NCBI RefSeq assembly: GCF_000004075.3
Contig: NC_026658.2
Location: 5,828,001-5,892,000 of the forward strand
Reading direction: 5' to 3'
Length of the DNA stretch: 64,000 bases
DNA from: Cucumis sativus
Taxonomy: Eukaryota > Streptophyta > Magnoliopsida > Cucurbitales > Cucurbitaceae
Part shown: in pieces, positions 36,930 to 48,992 of the stretch
Layout of the letters: every line of letters begins with the position of its first letter
Position numbering within the stretch: the first letter of the stretch is position 1
Notes under the pieces: generated by a model
What the model saw: the letters and a program-made list of their open reading frames with translations, nothing else
Told to the model about the DNA's origin: nothing
Databases searched by the model: none
Translations under genes and position numbers: made by a program

Positions 36930-39900
36930 ATATCTATTAATATTATTTATAAGACATGTGGCTATGACCACTAAGCATATGTTATATTATTCAAATGGGT
37001 TAGTTTACACCAACTTTTATGTTGCTTTTTGTTATATTTAATTTGCCAACAAGTGAAAATTGAATACTTATAGAGATGTGAAAATGTAGGATTTTTTAAA
37101 AAATTTAACAAACAAACAAAATATTTACAATGTATAGAACAATTTTGAAAACGAAAAAAGCTTACTAACCCACAATGTAAAATACCAAAATTACCTTTTG
37201 AGACACAAATGGTAACGATAGATCAAGTGATATATATCTAGATCTCCTTATCTGTAAGCATCACATTACCTCTCTATTTAAGGCGAGCAAGCTCTCGGTA
37301 TCTAAACAGCACATTTGTTCTCCTTTTGAGACACAGATGATTAAAGACAAAAACGCCATAATGGAGTTTGTTTTCAAACTCCCTTCTGTGCATGTTTAAC
37401 AAGGTCCTTGTTACTTACTCTCTCGAGTAGTTGGCGGTGAGCGTTGGCCAAATGACTGAATTAAGCTCAGACTAAACACGATGAGTCTTATAATTAAAGA
37501 TTCTTTATCAAGTGCATAATACACATTTAAACTATTTAAAACACTTTAACAAGATGAATAATAAAGAAACTGAGGAAAGACAATGGGTAAAACATACATT
37601 GTATAAATAATGCAGGCCTCTCGATCATAAAAATAAGAATATTCACACAACACATTATAAAGTACAAAAATGGATAGTAAAGAAATGTGTCGAGCCGTAG
37701 AATGCATTGACGTGCATTCCTCGGCTCTTTTACAAGTTAGGAAAATTGTGGGTAAGCTTCTCTCTCCTATCTCTCTTATCTCTCTCTAAGCTTTCACTCA
37801 AATGTTGACCTGAGAAGAGGTGGAGGAAGAAATATTACTACAAATGGTGAAGGACTCTGAAACCCGTACTTCCACTAACCTCTTTAAGGGATGACCTCCT
37901 CTATACTTGTTAATGGTGGAGGTGGAAGTACGTATAGGCATAATTAGGCAATAAATTAATTACCTTATGCTGCACATCCGTCCTTCCTATGATTCGTCCT
38001 TCCTATGTTGCACATTTGTCCTTGCCTACAAATGTCAATGCAGAAATTAATCGTTTCTTGTCACATCAGCTCCAACATTACATCAATGCTATAATGAATC
38101 ATCTCGCGTAATAGTGTGCTAGCATCTCGACTTACGACTCGTCTGACAACTTTTTATCGTTGAGTTCTTACATGAGTTCTTTTTGCGATTCATTTCATTT
38201 CTTCTTTTTCGTCATCCTGCATGTAAAAATACTTGAAAGTATAGTTAATCAGGCGTAATGACTTAGGTAAAGTGCATTCTCTTGATACTATAAATTTGCA
38301 CTAAAAGCTACATGTTTTGGTGTTTTCTCTCGCATTTTGACTCCATCTATTGACCTAAAAAGCCACAATAACTTGTATTTCTACGAATTATCACATATAG
38401 TAGTCTATCTTGTCATTAATTTTTTTTAAAATTAATCATTGAACAAATGTTATTATGATCAAATGTGGGTCGTTTTAACATGGAAGTCTCATTTTAAAGT
38501 AAAACTTGACCACTACTTGGATAGTAAATAGCAATTGTGAGTAGCATCTCAATAAACAACCTTCAATCTCAAATTTTAATTTAGAAATTAGATAACAAAG
38601 CAAATTTAGAGTTGTTCATAGTACACTTCAAAAAAAAATTAAAAACCAATGAGTTTGAATTCCTACCTTTTGTTCCAAAACTATACTAAAAGAGAGAGAG
38701 AAAATGCATAAATAAAAGTGATAGATAAAAGTAAACAAATTAAACATGCAGTGTGGGCCTTCAATGGGCTGGACTGAATTAAAATTGGCCCACTTAATCT
38801 TGAACCCATAATAGCCTAAGGCCCGGTCTAGAGGAAGTATATTACTTTAATTTAATAATTTTAGTAAAACACAAAAAAAAAAAAAAAAATTAAAGGCATT
38901 AAAAAAATCAATTTCAAATGTATACCCCACCTATTACCTTTTTTTAGGGGAAAAAAGAAGAAAGAAAAATGAAAAAATGTGATATTGATAGTTTAAAGTC
39001 TTTGAGAAGAGTCTTTTTCCTTAAGACTTACAAATAAGAAGTTGGAGTGGTGGATTTTTCAAGGTTAGAAAATGTAGTGTGTATGTATTATACACACACT
39101 TTTTTCTTATTATTAAGAAAAAGTGATAGATATTAATGGAAATTTGTCCATATAGTATACTCCACTTTACAATATATATATACATATACATATATAATAC
39201 ATGCAAGGATGTTGATTTTTCTTTTGATTTATAGCCCACCAGCTTTGTCCTTTAATAAATATTCACAATTACACCCAATCCCTACGTCTCACGTAAAAAG
39301 TTAATAGATTTTAACCATCCACATATGTGGTAAAATGTATGATAATATTTCTTTTCTTAGTGAGTTGTCGAATCTTAGAAATGTCGGTTAAGATAGGGAT
39401 AGTGATAGCAAAAATAATTTACGATGAGATATTTTTTCTTTCTAAAATTAAATTATTGAAATGAGTTTGAAAGGTAACGTATCGAGGAGAAAGGAAAAGA
39501 AATATGAAAATGGTAGGAAAAAAAGGTGAAGGAATTGAGGGGTTTTTAATTATTTTAGAGATAGAAGTGTAAAAGGACATTTGATTATGTGTCAAAGTCC
39601 CACATTGAAAGCAACATATACCACTATAGTGATAGTACTCTTCACATGCCCCTTTTTACCACATATCCTTTAATTACTATATATCTTTCACTTTAAATGT
39701 AATAAATCACAAAATTCATTGGCTTAATTTCCCCCTATAATTATCGTACTTAGATGTACAAAAATGTTCAACTCTTTGTTTCTAGTTGTAATACACTTAT
39801 ACAAATTCTATATTCATTTTAAATGGTAAAGTTTCCAATACTATGTTTTATGCATAGAATTTTTCATTGAATTATGTTCAATTAAAATGATTCTTTTGTC

Positions 39901-41380
39901 GAAACTTGCCTATAATTGTATAATACAACCTTTAACGACCTTATAAGTTGTTGAATATCAAAGTTTATTAATATTTCCTTGGAAAAACATGCTACTAATT
40001 ATTTCATTTTTGCTTAAGAAAGTGTATTTTTTAATAGTTATTGATCTTTTTTTTTAAAAAAAAAAAAGAGAATAAAAACACTTTAAAAAATTGAATCAAA
40101 TAAAATTTATTTACTAAACAATCTTTTTTTTAAAAAAAAAAACATATAAATGGAAGAAGATGAATTAGGATAGTAAAAGAAAGTGATAGAGGTAGAGAGA
40201 GAGAGAAACCCTAAAATAAAACATATTGACTACACCTTTCATAAGCATAGAGTTATAGGAGAGAAGGCCATCTTTCGAGAATTTGTTTTTTAGTGATAAT
40301 TGTGTTTGGGAAAATGACACTCTCTTCAATTTTTCTTTTCAAAATCACATCAAAACCCAACAATTTTATCACTTTTTTCCAAACATTTTTGTACATGATG
40401 GATACCCCTTTACTTTTATATATATATATATATATTTACAAGCATTATTGTTGATGAACTTCACCTTCATCGCGATAACGATATTTCCTTTCTTCCTTTG
40501 TTATCTAAATTATTATTATTATTTTTTATGATTCATTTTTAAAGCAATTTTTCTTTTTAATTTAAAATAAAATACATTTTAATTCCCAATTTTTTAGACT
40601 ATAGTTTCTATTTTATCTTTTAACTTTTATTTGGAGTTATTTTTGGTTATTATCATTTTTATTTGGATGGCAAACTTTAGTTCGTTTATAATAGTTAAAA
40701 AATAGTAAACACCGAATCAAACACGGAAAAAAGAGGATGTGTAGAAGTAGTTAACAAACAATTCCCTTAACTAGTCTACTATTCACTTTTGAGTTTTGTT
40801 CGATGTCATTTTTCTGTTTCAATATTTCTACTTTTAGGGGCGTTGGGCGCAAAGTGGGTTATAATAGTCTTGAGGTGTAGAGTATTTTGGGTTATTTTAT
40901 TTTGTGTTTGGAGTGCGGAGCATTAGAGTGTATGTTATTATAATGCAAATTATTATATTTTGTGGATTATTATAGTCTAGTGTTTCACTGTTCTTTTTTG
41001 CCATACATATATATGATACATGAAATATATATTTTTCTTAAATTGATTTTATTAAGTTTTGTTAATTACGATGCTCGTTTAATAAATTTGGATTTAATCT
41101 CTATAAAATAATTTTCTCATTTGTTTAGGTAATTGTGTTTGAAATTATGTTACACATACATCCCTACAAATTGGCTACGGAGTTATTTACGTAAGAAAAG
41201 ATATAGAAAATTGTTGATATGTTCTTAGTGATCAAATTTAAATATATTAAGTTAGATAACATCCGCACATAAGTGGGTAGAATACAAAGGTAGATAAAAA
41301 GTTCATAAAGTTAAATGAAAAGTAAAGTCACACAACCACCTACAAAAAAAAAAAAAAAAAATATCGACAACTGGTCAAAT
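36930..41380. other. AT-rich region without supported genes
   Basis: No coding region is supported. A GC-richer part at about 37,240-38,200 with TCTCTATTTAAGGCGAGC (TATA-like) and a hairpin at 37,692-37,727 may be decayed LTR sequence of the neighbouring copia relic. The rest is low-complexity A/T DNA with (TA)n near 39,170-39,200 and 40,417-40,437. Confidence 0.4.
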
Positions 41381-41409
41381 ATTATTTTCCAACAGAATGG
41401 TGCAATACT

Positions 41410-41880
41410 CCAATTTCATGTATGTGGATATCAATATGAATCTGTTTATGTCATCCACAATGCGGAATATGATTCGCATAAGCTTTACCCTCTCTCTTGG
41501 CTACTTAGTTCAAGGACATCTTGTTTCACGACTTTCATACTTAGTTTGACCTCCATTGCACGCTTTTCTTTTGGCGAATCTGTAATTGCCTTTAACTGAT
41601 CATTTACCAATTCCTTTGCATTTTGAATGACCTCTACGATTTCATAACGTTGGCCACCTCATTTCCTCTTGCTTCCACTCGAAGCATTTCTTCCTTCACT
41701 TGATCGACCTAGTCGTGTTCCCAACATCTCATCTGGTGACATATCCACTCCTTGACTATCACTATGGGGAACACCATCAAAATTGTTTGGCACATTAAAC
41801 CCTACAACAGCAAAGATCTCTTATCGTGCTCTCGTAGCCCGATCTTTCCCGAAGATATATAATAGATCATCATAGTATCG
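41410..41880 (-). pseudogene. PIF/Harbinger ORF1-like (Myb/SANT-like) C-terminal remnant
   Basis: The minus strand gives YYDDLLYIFGKDRATRAR, an internal stop, VGFNVPNNFDG, DMSPDEMLGTR and, after a frameshift, RERVKLMRIIFR with VDD following. This order matches the C-terminal half of the Myb/SANT-like DNA-binding protein that accompanies plant PIF/Harbinger transposases. It is broken, and its 5' part is cut at about 41,884 where an LTR begins. Family knowledge: these proteins help their transposase bind element ends. Confidence 0.6.
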
Positions 41881-42284
41881 AAATGTAACAACCCAACTTT
41901 TCTATCTAAGCTGAGATTCTTACTTTAACATGAAGACACTTTGTTTAAACATAAAATTTCGTAAAAGCGGTTAAAAGTCGAATAGACATCAAGAAATTTT
42001 ATTCAGACCCTATTTCAAACAAAATAAATGTTCAAAATAAAAACAGTAAAAGACATTAAGCGGAAGCATTTTGAAAGGGAGTTCCTATATGGTAATCATG
42101 AGTCTTTCTTGTCCCTCGCAGGTCTACCTCCCGTGTTACCTTAACGTGAAAAGTTAACCATGAAAAGGGTGAGTATAAAAGTACACCCAGTAAGTGACCC
42201 ATTACTGGTCTGTAACCCGTTAGGGGTAAAATTGTTAACTACCTATTGGAAGGTACCCTACATCATAACAGTCTAATGCTCCAG

Positions 42285-42375
42285 AAGGATACACATATCA
42301 ATCTAGTGATCCCGACGAATACACATATTAGTCTAGTACTCCCGAGGGAAACACATATTAGTCTAATGCTCTTAT
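42285..42375. repeat. ~31-bp imperfect tandem repeats within the LTR
   Basis: Blocks of ACACATATTAGTCTAGTACTC type recur about every 30-31 bp, separated by CCGA-G-type variable bases, for roughly three copies. Additional weaker copies flank them. Confidence 0.7.
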
Positions 42376-43589
42376 GCTCTTGAAGGATGCACAATAAGTG
42401 GTGATCTCGTAGGACACCTGCAAACTACCCATAGATAAAGCTAACAATTTCCCCTCAGTCCATTCTAACAATTCAAACCGTCCAATCAAGAAAATACAAT
42501 CCAACCTATCGTCAACTAAATACAATCCAACCTATCGTCAACTTTTTAGTTCAACACATAATCAGTTAAATTATCCATACTAGTACATAATCAATCATTA
42601 GTGTAGCAATTCCTCAAAATAATCAAACTCATGCATAACCGTCAACCACCTCAGTTTAATCAATCTAGCCAACAGTAAATCATCAATACATTCTATTTGA
42701 TATAAGTCTTTTCAATCAATGTATTGCAACTTTGACATAGAGTTTAGTAATAGAGATCCCTTACCTTAAGTCTATTAAGTTTCTTGATCGAACTAAAGTC
42801 CAACGAAACAAATCTAAACACAAAGATGAAAAACTTAACACACTTTCTCCAACAATAATATCCATTTAATTCACCTGAATTTGAATTTCACAACTTACCT
42901 AAGTCAAATGGGAAATTGAACCCAACCCAAACCTATTAGAAAATCAAGGTTTTGATCGATATCCTCCTATAGTACCTTCAAGAAACAATATCAACCAACT
43001 AATTAATCCAACATTACACCTCAACCTAATTACACAACGGAATCATAAAACCCACGATTTTATTTTTACCAAACAAAAAACCCAATGGTTCACAGCAAGG
43101 CAGAGGCAACATCGCACAAAACGAACTAACAACGGCAAGCAAAACAGAGAAGGACGTTTGGATGAATGACCGATCGACACGAAACTCAGCTGCAACAACT
43201 GAAGCTCAGCGAACGGAAACAAACCGCTTGGTTCAGATCCGAACAACGCGATGCGGTGGCAGCGACTTGACGGGGCAACGAGCGTCTCAGCTAATGGATA
43301 CACGACGGCTTGAGACAGATGGCAGAGATCAGTAGCGGTCGGCGACTGCGCTTCACGAATGGAGAGCAGACGCGAAGGAAACTGAATGCTTCGACTGGGT
43401 TTTAGCTTCAACAGAAGACAAAGACGGTCGACAATGAGGGTTATCGGAGACGCAACGGTGCGAGAGTGACTGGTTGACGTCGGCTGCAGGTGGAAGACGG
43501 TTGTGGAAGGCGGGCAACGACTGAATCACACCAAGGGGAAGGAGAAGCTGAAAGGGAGTGAGGGCATGCAAAACGAAAAGGGTTTGTTT

Positions 43590-43680
43590 TTATAAAAAAA
43601 ATATATATTAATAATAATAATAATAATATATTATTATTATTATTATAAATATATTATTATATTATAATCATTATTACTTT
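43590..43680. repeat. Palindromic (AAT/ATT)n microsatellite
   Basis: ATTAATAATAATAATAATAA is followed by TATATTATTATTATTATTAT, giving an arm-to-arm inverted AT repeat that could fold into a hairpin. It lies inside the LTR region. Confidence 0.85.
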
Positions 43681-44439
43681 TCCATTTTCCTTTTTCCCTT
43701 TTTTTAATTCTTTTCCATCAAATTAAATCTTTTTCTCGTCAATTTTGAATAAAATAACATCCAAAATCCTTAAGATCTTAATAAAATTTGAAATTAAGTT
43801 GAGGAAAATGCCTCAATAATTATGTTTAATTTATTGAGCGTTTATCTTAAAAATTATTTGATTTCGTAGATATTAGAATTAATTAGATATTTGTTGGATG
43901 AATATTTAATTAATTAGAGGATTTGAATTCGTAGTGATCGTTGAGAATTTGATTTAATTTTATGTTATGAGATTTAAGTAAAGTTGTGGAAATTATTTGG
44001 TTTTATGGAAAATGAAATTTATTTAATAATTTAGATGTTGTTTAATTAAATTGAAGGGTGGAAATTTTTATTATAAAATTGATAATTATATGTATATGTG
44101 GTTATATATATAATTATTATGAAAAATGGTAAAGTTAATTCAATTTGTGAAAAAATAATTACTGGGGAAGATAATTAATAATTTGGATAGAGGATATTTG
44201 TTTAGAAAGAAAAAGAAAATAAATATATTTTAGAAAAATATAATTATTCGTAAAAGTATATATATTTTTGGTGACAGAATAAAGTTGTATGGGTTTGATG
44301 GATTGAATGAAGAGAGAGAAGATTTGATTTTTGAAAAATATAACTATTTTTAGAATATAAAAGTTGATTTAATGGAAGATTTTATTGAGAAAAGATAATG
44401 AGAATAAAAATATATGTTTGTATTGGTATCATATAATAA

Positions 44440-45560
44440 TAATAAGAAGAATTACTCTCATCTAAATCGTCAATAATTTCATTGTTAGTCATTTCTCTAT
44501 TGATAAGATTGTTTAGAAGACAACAAGTCATCATAGTTTGACATTGGATTTGGACTGGGTAGTATGACTTTTCTCTTAGATTTACTCATCAACCCTTTAA
44601 CAATCTGAACGCTCTTTCAATGACATTTCGTGTAGAAGAATGTTTCATGTTGAAGAACTCTCATGTTGTTGTTGGTGCATTACCTCCTCCACGCCACTAT
44701 GAAAGATGATATATTTCTCCTCTATATGAGGCCAAGAAACCTATAACGTTTTGGTATCCAGCATCAAATAGGTAGTAATATTCTGTTCATAACTCGGTTA
44801 TTTCAAATCTCATCATATGAATATAAACAATATGTAGAGAAAATATGTCTAGCTATTTACCCTCTAGAACCTTTAGTTCGTTAGGTCTTGATATTGCATC
44901 TCTAAGAATTCAGAAATTGGCTATCGATCCATTCCACTCAACTAAAACAAATATAAAATCGTCTTTCGTATTGCAAACGCCTAGTGCATTTGTCGCAAGT
45001 TCATCCTTTTGTGTCTGATACCATGAACGATTAGTTGCACTGACATTTACCTTATGTGCCATCTAACGAACCTAGACAATTCTACGATATTGTAAAATTA
45101 TAATTATTCATACACATATGTAGACACATGCAACTAACATCCATACAATTGGTACTTACCTCAAACCATTGCTATGTACATTAGTTTAGTACTGACTGAG
45201 GTTTTTTCAACAACTCATCGTGCAAGCGTTAAACCGCTAACAAGAGGCAATGTTGAAAGGTCTAGAAATAATCTCACCATACCGTATGAATTCTATTTGA
45301 ATCATTTGATTCTTCACGTCATGCACTAATATATGCAGAAACATGACAACCATCTCCTCAACATCTATAACTTTTGTTCCGACTAATGCAATAGTCATCC
45401 TAAGTAAATGGCATAGAATGGAAAAACATCTTCTATAAATTCTTGTATTTTGACAACAACATAGGTCGAACTCATGGATTAGTCGAAAGTACACTAATTG
45501 TCTAATACGATGTCTAGTAGAAATGATGTATGTTCTATCATTTTGTGATCATTAAGTAAT
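44440..45560 (-). pseudogene. PIF/Harbinger (HARBI1-like) transposase pseudogene
   Basis: Read on the minus strand from about 45,500: RRCFSILCHLLR and VDVEEMVVMFLHIL (N-terminal helical region), then LGSLDGTYIKVN with the first catalytic Asp, VLVEWNGSIANF where the second Asp block (WxGSxADS) should be but is changed to Asn, then YYLLDAGYQN, HLS with a stop, and FNMKHSSTRNVIERAFRLLK with the conserved third acidic residue Glu. Stops and frameshifts break it. The family is a DDE transposase that cuts and pastes at TWA targets. It is inactive here. Confidence 0.75.
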
Positions 45561-45599
45561 AACTCTAATGTCATAAGTAACTGACGTTGTAAATACTAT

Positions 45600-47750
45600 A
45601 AGTTAGTATCATGACTAACTTTTGTGGATCCATTACGTGATGAGTACTGATGACCTATTCATGAAAGGTACATCGCAAAACGATATACAAATAAACTTGA
45701 TTGTTGTTACTGAATAGTTCTATTTTTTTTCCGTCATTCATGATAAATCTTCTTTAGGAGCAAGTTTAATTAATAATTGTTGATTTTAGTTAAGAATTGA
45801 ACTTCTATGGTTAGATTTATTTTAAATATAATAATATTATTAATGTGACTCATGTGCATTATATGTCATTTTATCTCTTTGTGACTTATTATTTTATTAG
45901 ACTCGTTAGGTAAAAAGATAATGTTCTAATTAAACAATATGATTGGTGGTATCTACAAAAAAGAATCTAAGGGATTGGTCCTCTCACTTCCTCATTCAAG
46001 TAGTTCACACTTCTCCATCAAAAAAATTAATTAAGTTAAAGAGAGGTGAAACGAGAGAAATATTTAAAAGACCGAAAATTAATTAAGTTAAGAGAGTTCA
46101 AATGAGAGAAACACAATCCTTCAAAAGACTATTCATGGATCAAGATGTGTGATTATCTAACTAAAATTTAATTTGTAAAAATGACGTAGTTAAAAAATGT
46201 TTACATTTATTGTTTTATGGAATATCGTGATTTTATTGTATAATCATCAAAAATAAAACTTTCATCTACTCCCACCAAATATTATTTTGAAAGAATTGAA
46301 TTAAAAACATAATAAGAAGAATTAAAAAAGAAAGAGTCTTTTCTTTTTCATTTCTTTTTTAGGAAAATAAGATTGAAATCTAAATTTTGGTAAGATATGG
46401 AAATAATAAAAAGATGGATGATAACAATGATGAAAGCCAATTTTGATTCTAATTCTATTAATCATATTGTTATGAAATTCGTCTCAATATATTTAATCGC
46501 CGAAAGTAGCTCATAATCCTTTTGTTTAAAAAGTAAGTAATCATAAAATGAATGAATATTGTGAAAGTTAATTTAATTAGAACAAATATAAGATAACAAA
46601 AACACAGTTGAGCAATAATTAAGGGAACATAAAAAGTCATTAATATTGTGGAAGGTATACAATAGGCACTCTTTGGTAGAATGATCCATTATGTCATTTT
46701 ATTATCATATCATTGATAAACGATTAGATTATTAAAGAAATTCCTCCAACTTTATATGTTTGTTTAAAAAATACCTTGATTCTTCTAAAAGTTTGTAATA
46801 AACTTTTATGAACTATCATTTCGTTTGGTTGGAGTATAATTTCCTATCACTTTTAAAAAAGTAGAAATATTTTTAAAAATAATTTAGCTTTTAACAATTT
46901 GGAGTGTATTTTATAAGTCAAAAGTTGTGGATTATTTTAGAAGGGATTTTGGATGGTGGAACCCTACTCCTACTTGTTCAAGTTTGAACTCCATGTTCCA
47001 AGTTAAATATCTCCCAACTTGATAAAGTCTAAAATTTGTCAATTGTACTATGTGAATTATAGAGGGGGCAATACCATGATTACAAGGATACTAAAACATA
47101 CAATTTTTTTGGGGTCAAACTAATGTTATTGTGCTGCATTTTCTAACTTCATTAATATGACTATTAATTGCTGTTTAATTCAATTTCACAAATCACATAA
47201 ATATGCACACATAAAAAAACCTAATGTAGCTCTAATTTGTGACCTACTTCTTATGAGTCTTAAAAGATTAATTAATAGTGTGACAGCAAAAAATTTCAAA
47301 AAATGTAAAAAATTATTGTGTACATCCTCGACTAACAAATTATTGCTCCCAAGCAACTTGAGAAGATGTCAGAAAAAACGATTAATCAATGAGTTGTAAA
47401 ATAAAACAGAAAACTAGAAGGAAGGAAGGAAGGAAGGAAGGAAGGCATACCAATTCTATTTGATAGGAAGTCCATCTGTACATTAGAAGAAAAGTAAGAC
47501 AACAGTAAATATAAGGTTTAAAGAGAAAAAAATGGTCCAGCCTTGGAGGTTTGAAATTTGTTCAATTATTGGAACTTATAAAGAGTGAATTAAAATAAAA
47601 ATAGAAAGAAAAGATGAAAAGAAAAACCCTTAGTGCAAAAAAATTGGAATTTGGAAGTAACATACCAAGGAATGAACAATTTACAATGATGGGATGAACT
47701 TAAATGAAGATTTAGTTCAAATGGGACTATAATACATGGGTAAAGAAACA
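45600..47750. other. AT-rich spacer
   Basis: No supported gene. Short direct repeats near 46,025-46,120 (AATTAATTAAGTTAA..GAGAG) and a (GGAA)n microsatellite at about 47,417-47,445 are the only structures noted. Confidence 0.45.
47417..47445. repeat. (GGAA)n microsatellite
   Basis: Seven tandem AAGG/GGAA units in a row between AT-rich flanks. Confidence 0.9.
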
Positions 47751-47787
47751 GGTTGATATTGACAACAAATTACCAAAAAACAGAACC

Positions 47788-47943
47788 AGTAGAGCATAGA
47801 AGTATGTAACAGTTGTCTAAAGGAAGTACTCTAAAACAGTAGAGCATTGTAGAAGTGTATAAAAATTGCCTAAAGGAAGTACAGAAAACAGTGGAGCATA
47901 TAGAAGAAGTATATAACAGTTGCCTAAAGGAAGTACAGAAAAC
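47788..47943. repeat. Three-copy ~52-bp tandem repeat
   Basis: AGTAGAGCAT or AGTGGAGCAT starts at 47,788, 47,838 and 47,890. Each copy continues with GAAGTxTxTAA and ends CTAAAGGAAGTAC. Copies differ by small substitutions and a few indels. The open frames across it, on both strands, follow the repeat and are not supported as genes. Confidence 0.85.
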
Positions 47944-48179
47944 ACTAATCCCAAAAAGAAATGATATGACAGTCAAAGATGGAGTAGTAAAGATCCTATA
48001 CAGAGATAAGGGATATGGCAATGGTAGAAACCAAAGACAATACAAATGAGAAGAGGCCAATGCCTAACAATGGTAGAATAAGTAATAACTACATTGGGGT
48101 TACAGATCATGAGCAAAAAAATCAGAGAGCAAGTATCAACATCAACCGAATGGACTGAAAAAAGATATTATGTCATTTT

Positions 48180-48540
48180 GGGGTTTCTATTGGAGAGGCA
48201 AGAGGGAAGTATGAGCGGAGAAGGGACTAGAACAAGGGAAAAAATGACAAAACCCTAAAGCCCAAAGAAATTGAACATGCAAGAGGGTGAAGGGAGTACG
48301 AAACTGTGGGACAATGAGGGAGAGGGAGACAAAGAGTTTTGGAGAAGGGAGACGGCACAGAAAGGAGTAGGTGAGGGAGATAGGAGGGATTCGGAGAAGG
48401 GAAAACGAGAGGAGAGGGAAGGATAATAGCTTGGGAGAATGGGAGTAGTGAACATTGCGAGGAGGGAGAGAGTGGACATAAACAGTGCAAGGGGGATTTG
48501 GGAGAGGAGTGATAAGTGGTGGGGATTAGGTCCAATTAGG
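48180..48540. other. Purine-rich strand-biased block
   Basis: The plus strand is strongly enriched in G and A (GAGGGAGAGGGAGACAAAG type) for over 300 bp. The minus-strand frame of 102 codons is Pro/Ser/Leu-rich and is explained by composition. Not supported as a gene. Confidence 0.5.
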
Positions 48541-48582
48541 GTTATTCGTGAGTCAAACCTAATATGGAGGCCATATAAACCC

Positions 48583-48992
48583 TTATGGTGCCTTTGGAAG
48601 AGAGAATGAGTTAGAGAGAAAAATGATTATGATAATCTTAGTGTTATCATAATATGTGTTTGGGATTAGGGTTATTATTGTTAGTGTTATGATAATATGT
48701 GTTTGGGAGAAGAAATATGAATAATAATGTTATGATAATATGATAATATCGTAGTATTACGATAAAATGAAGTAGAAAAATTTGTAGGGTTATGAAAAGG
48801 TGAAGTAGGAAAATTTGTAGGGTTATGAAAAAGTGAAGTAGAGAAATTTGTAGGGTTATGAAAAGATGAAGTAGGATAGTTTGTAGGATTATTTAACCCT
48901 AATCCTAAAAAATGAAAACCATTCGCCCAAACAAGGTTTAGGCCATAATCATTTTCCTAATCTCCTAAAACCTCACCCCAAACACACCCTTA
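48583..48992. mobile_element. Candidate Tourist-like (PIF/Harbinger) MITE with TTA target duplication
   Basis: TTA at 48,583-48,585 and 48,990-48,992 flank a 404-bp segment. Its left end TGGTGCCTTTGGAAGAGAG and the reverse complement of its right end GGGTGTGTTTGGGGTGAGG are imperfect inverted repeats that share GGTG..TTTGG..GAG. TTA duplication and a G-rich TTTGG terminus are typical of Tourist-type MITEs mobilised by PIF/Harbinger transposases. Contains internal 33-bp tandem repeats. Confidence 0.5.
48769..48893. repeat. 33-bp tandem repeat inside the MITE candidate
   Basis: GAAGTAG starts at 48,769, 48,802, 48,835 and 48,868, exactly 33 bp apart, each followed by AAATTTGTAGGGTTATGAAA or a close variant. 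The fourth copy is partial and diverged. Confidence 0.9.

Larger units (their letters stand above)
41884..43800 (+). mobile_element. LTR (probably Ty3/gypsy-type), possibly a solo LTR
   Basis: Begins TGTAACAACCCAACTTTTC, an LTR start of a type common in this kind of genome, directly against the interrupted Harbinger ORF1. It contains a run of ~31-bp imperfect repeats (42,285-42,375), then AT-rich DNA, then a GC-richer block (43,040-43,570) and an (ATA)n tract. No gag-pol reading frame was found. The right end is not defined; similar sequence may run to about 44,430. The orientation is given by the TG start. Superfamily is inferred. Confidence 0.5.

Noticed and set aside
39597..39607. AGTCCCACATTG resembling the upstream element of plant snRNA genes
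   Set aside because: The downstream sequence is no known U-RNA, and the same motif is common in LTRs. The match to RTCCCACATCG is imperfect.
43043..43571. Overlapping minus-strand frames of 122 and 72 codons in GC-richer DNA
   Set aside because: They sit inside the LTR region, overlap each other in different frames and show no known domain.
48227..48535. 102-codon Pro/Ser/Leu-rich minus-strand frame
   Set aside because: It is a by-product of a purine-rich strand. No start context, domain or intron evidence.
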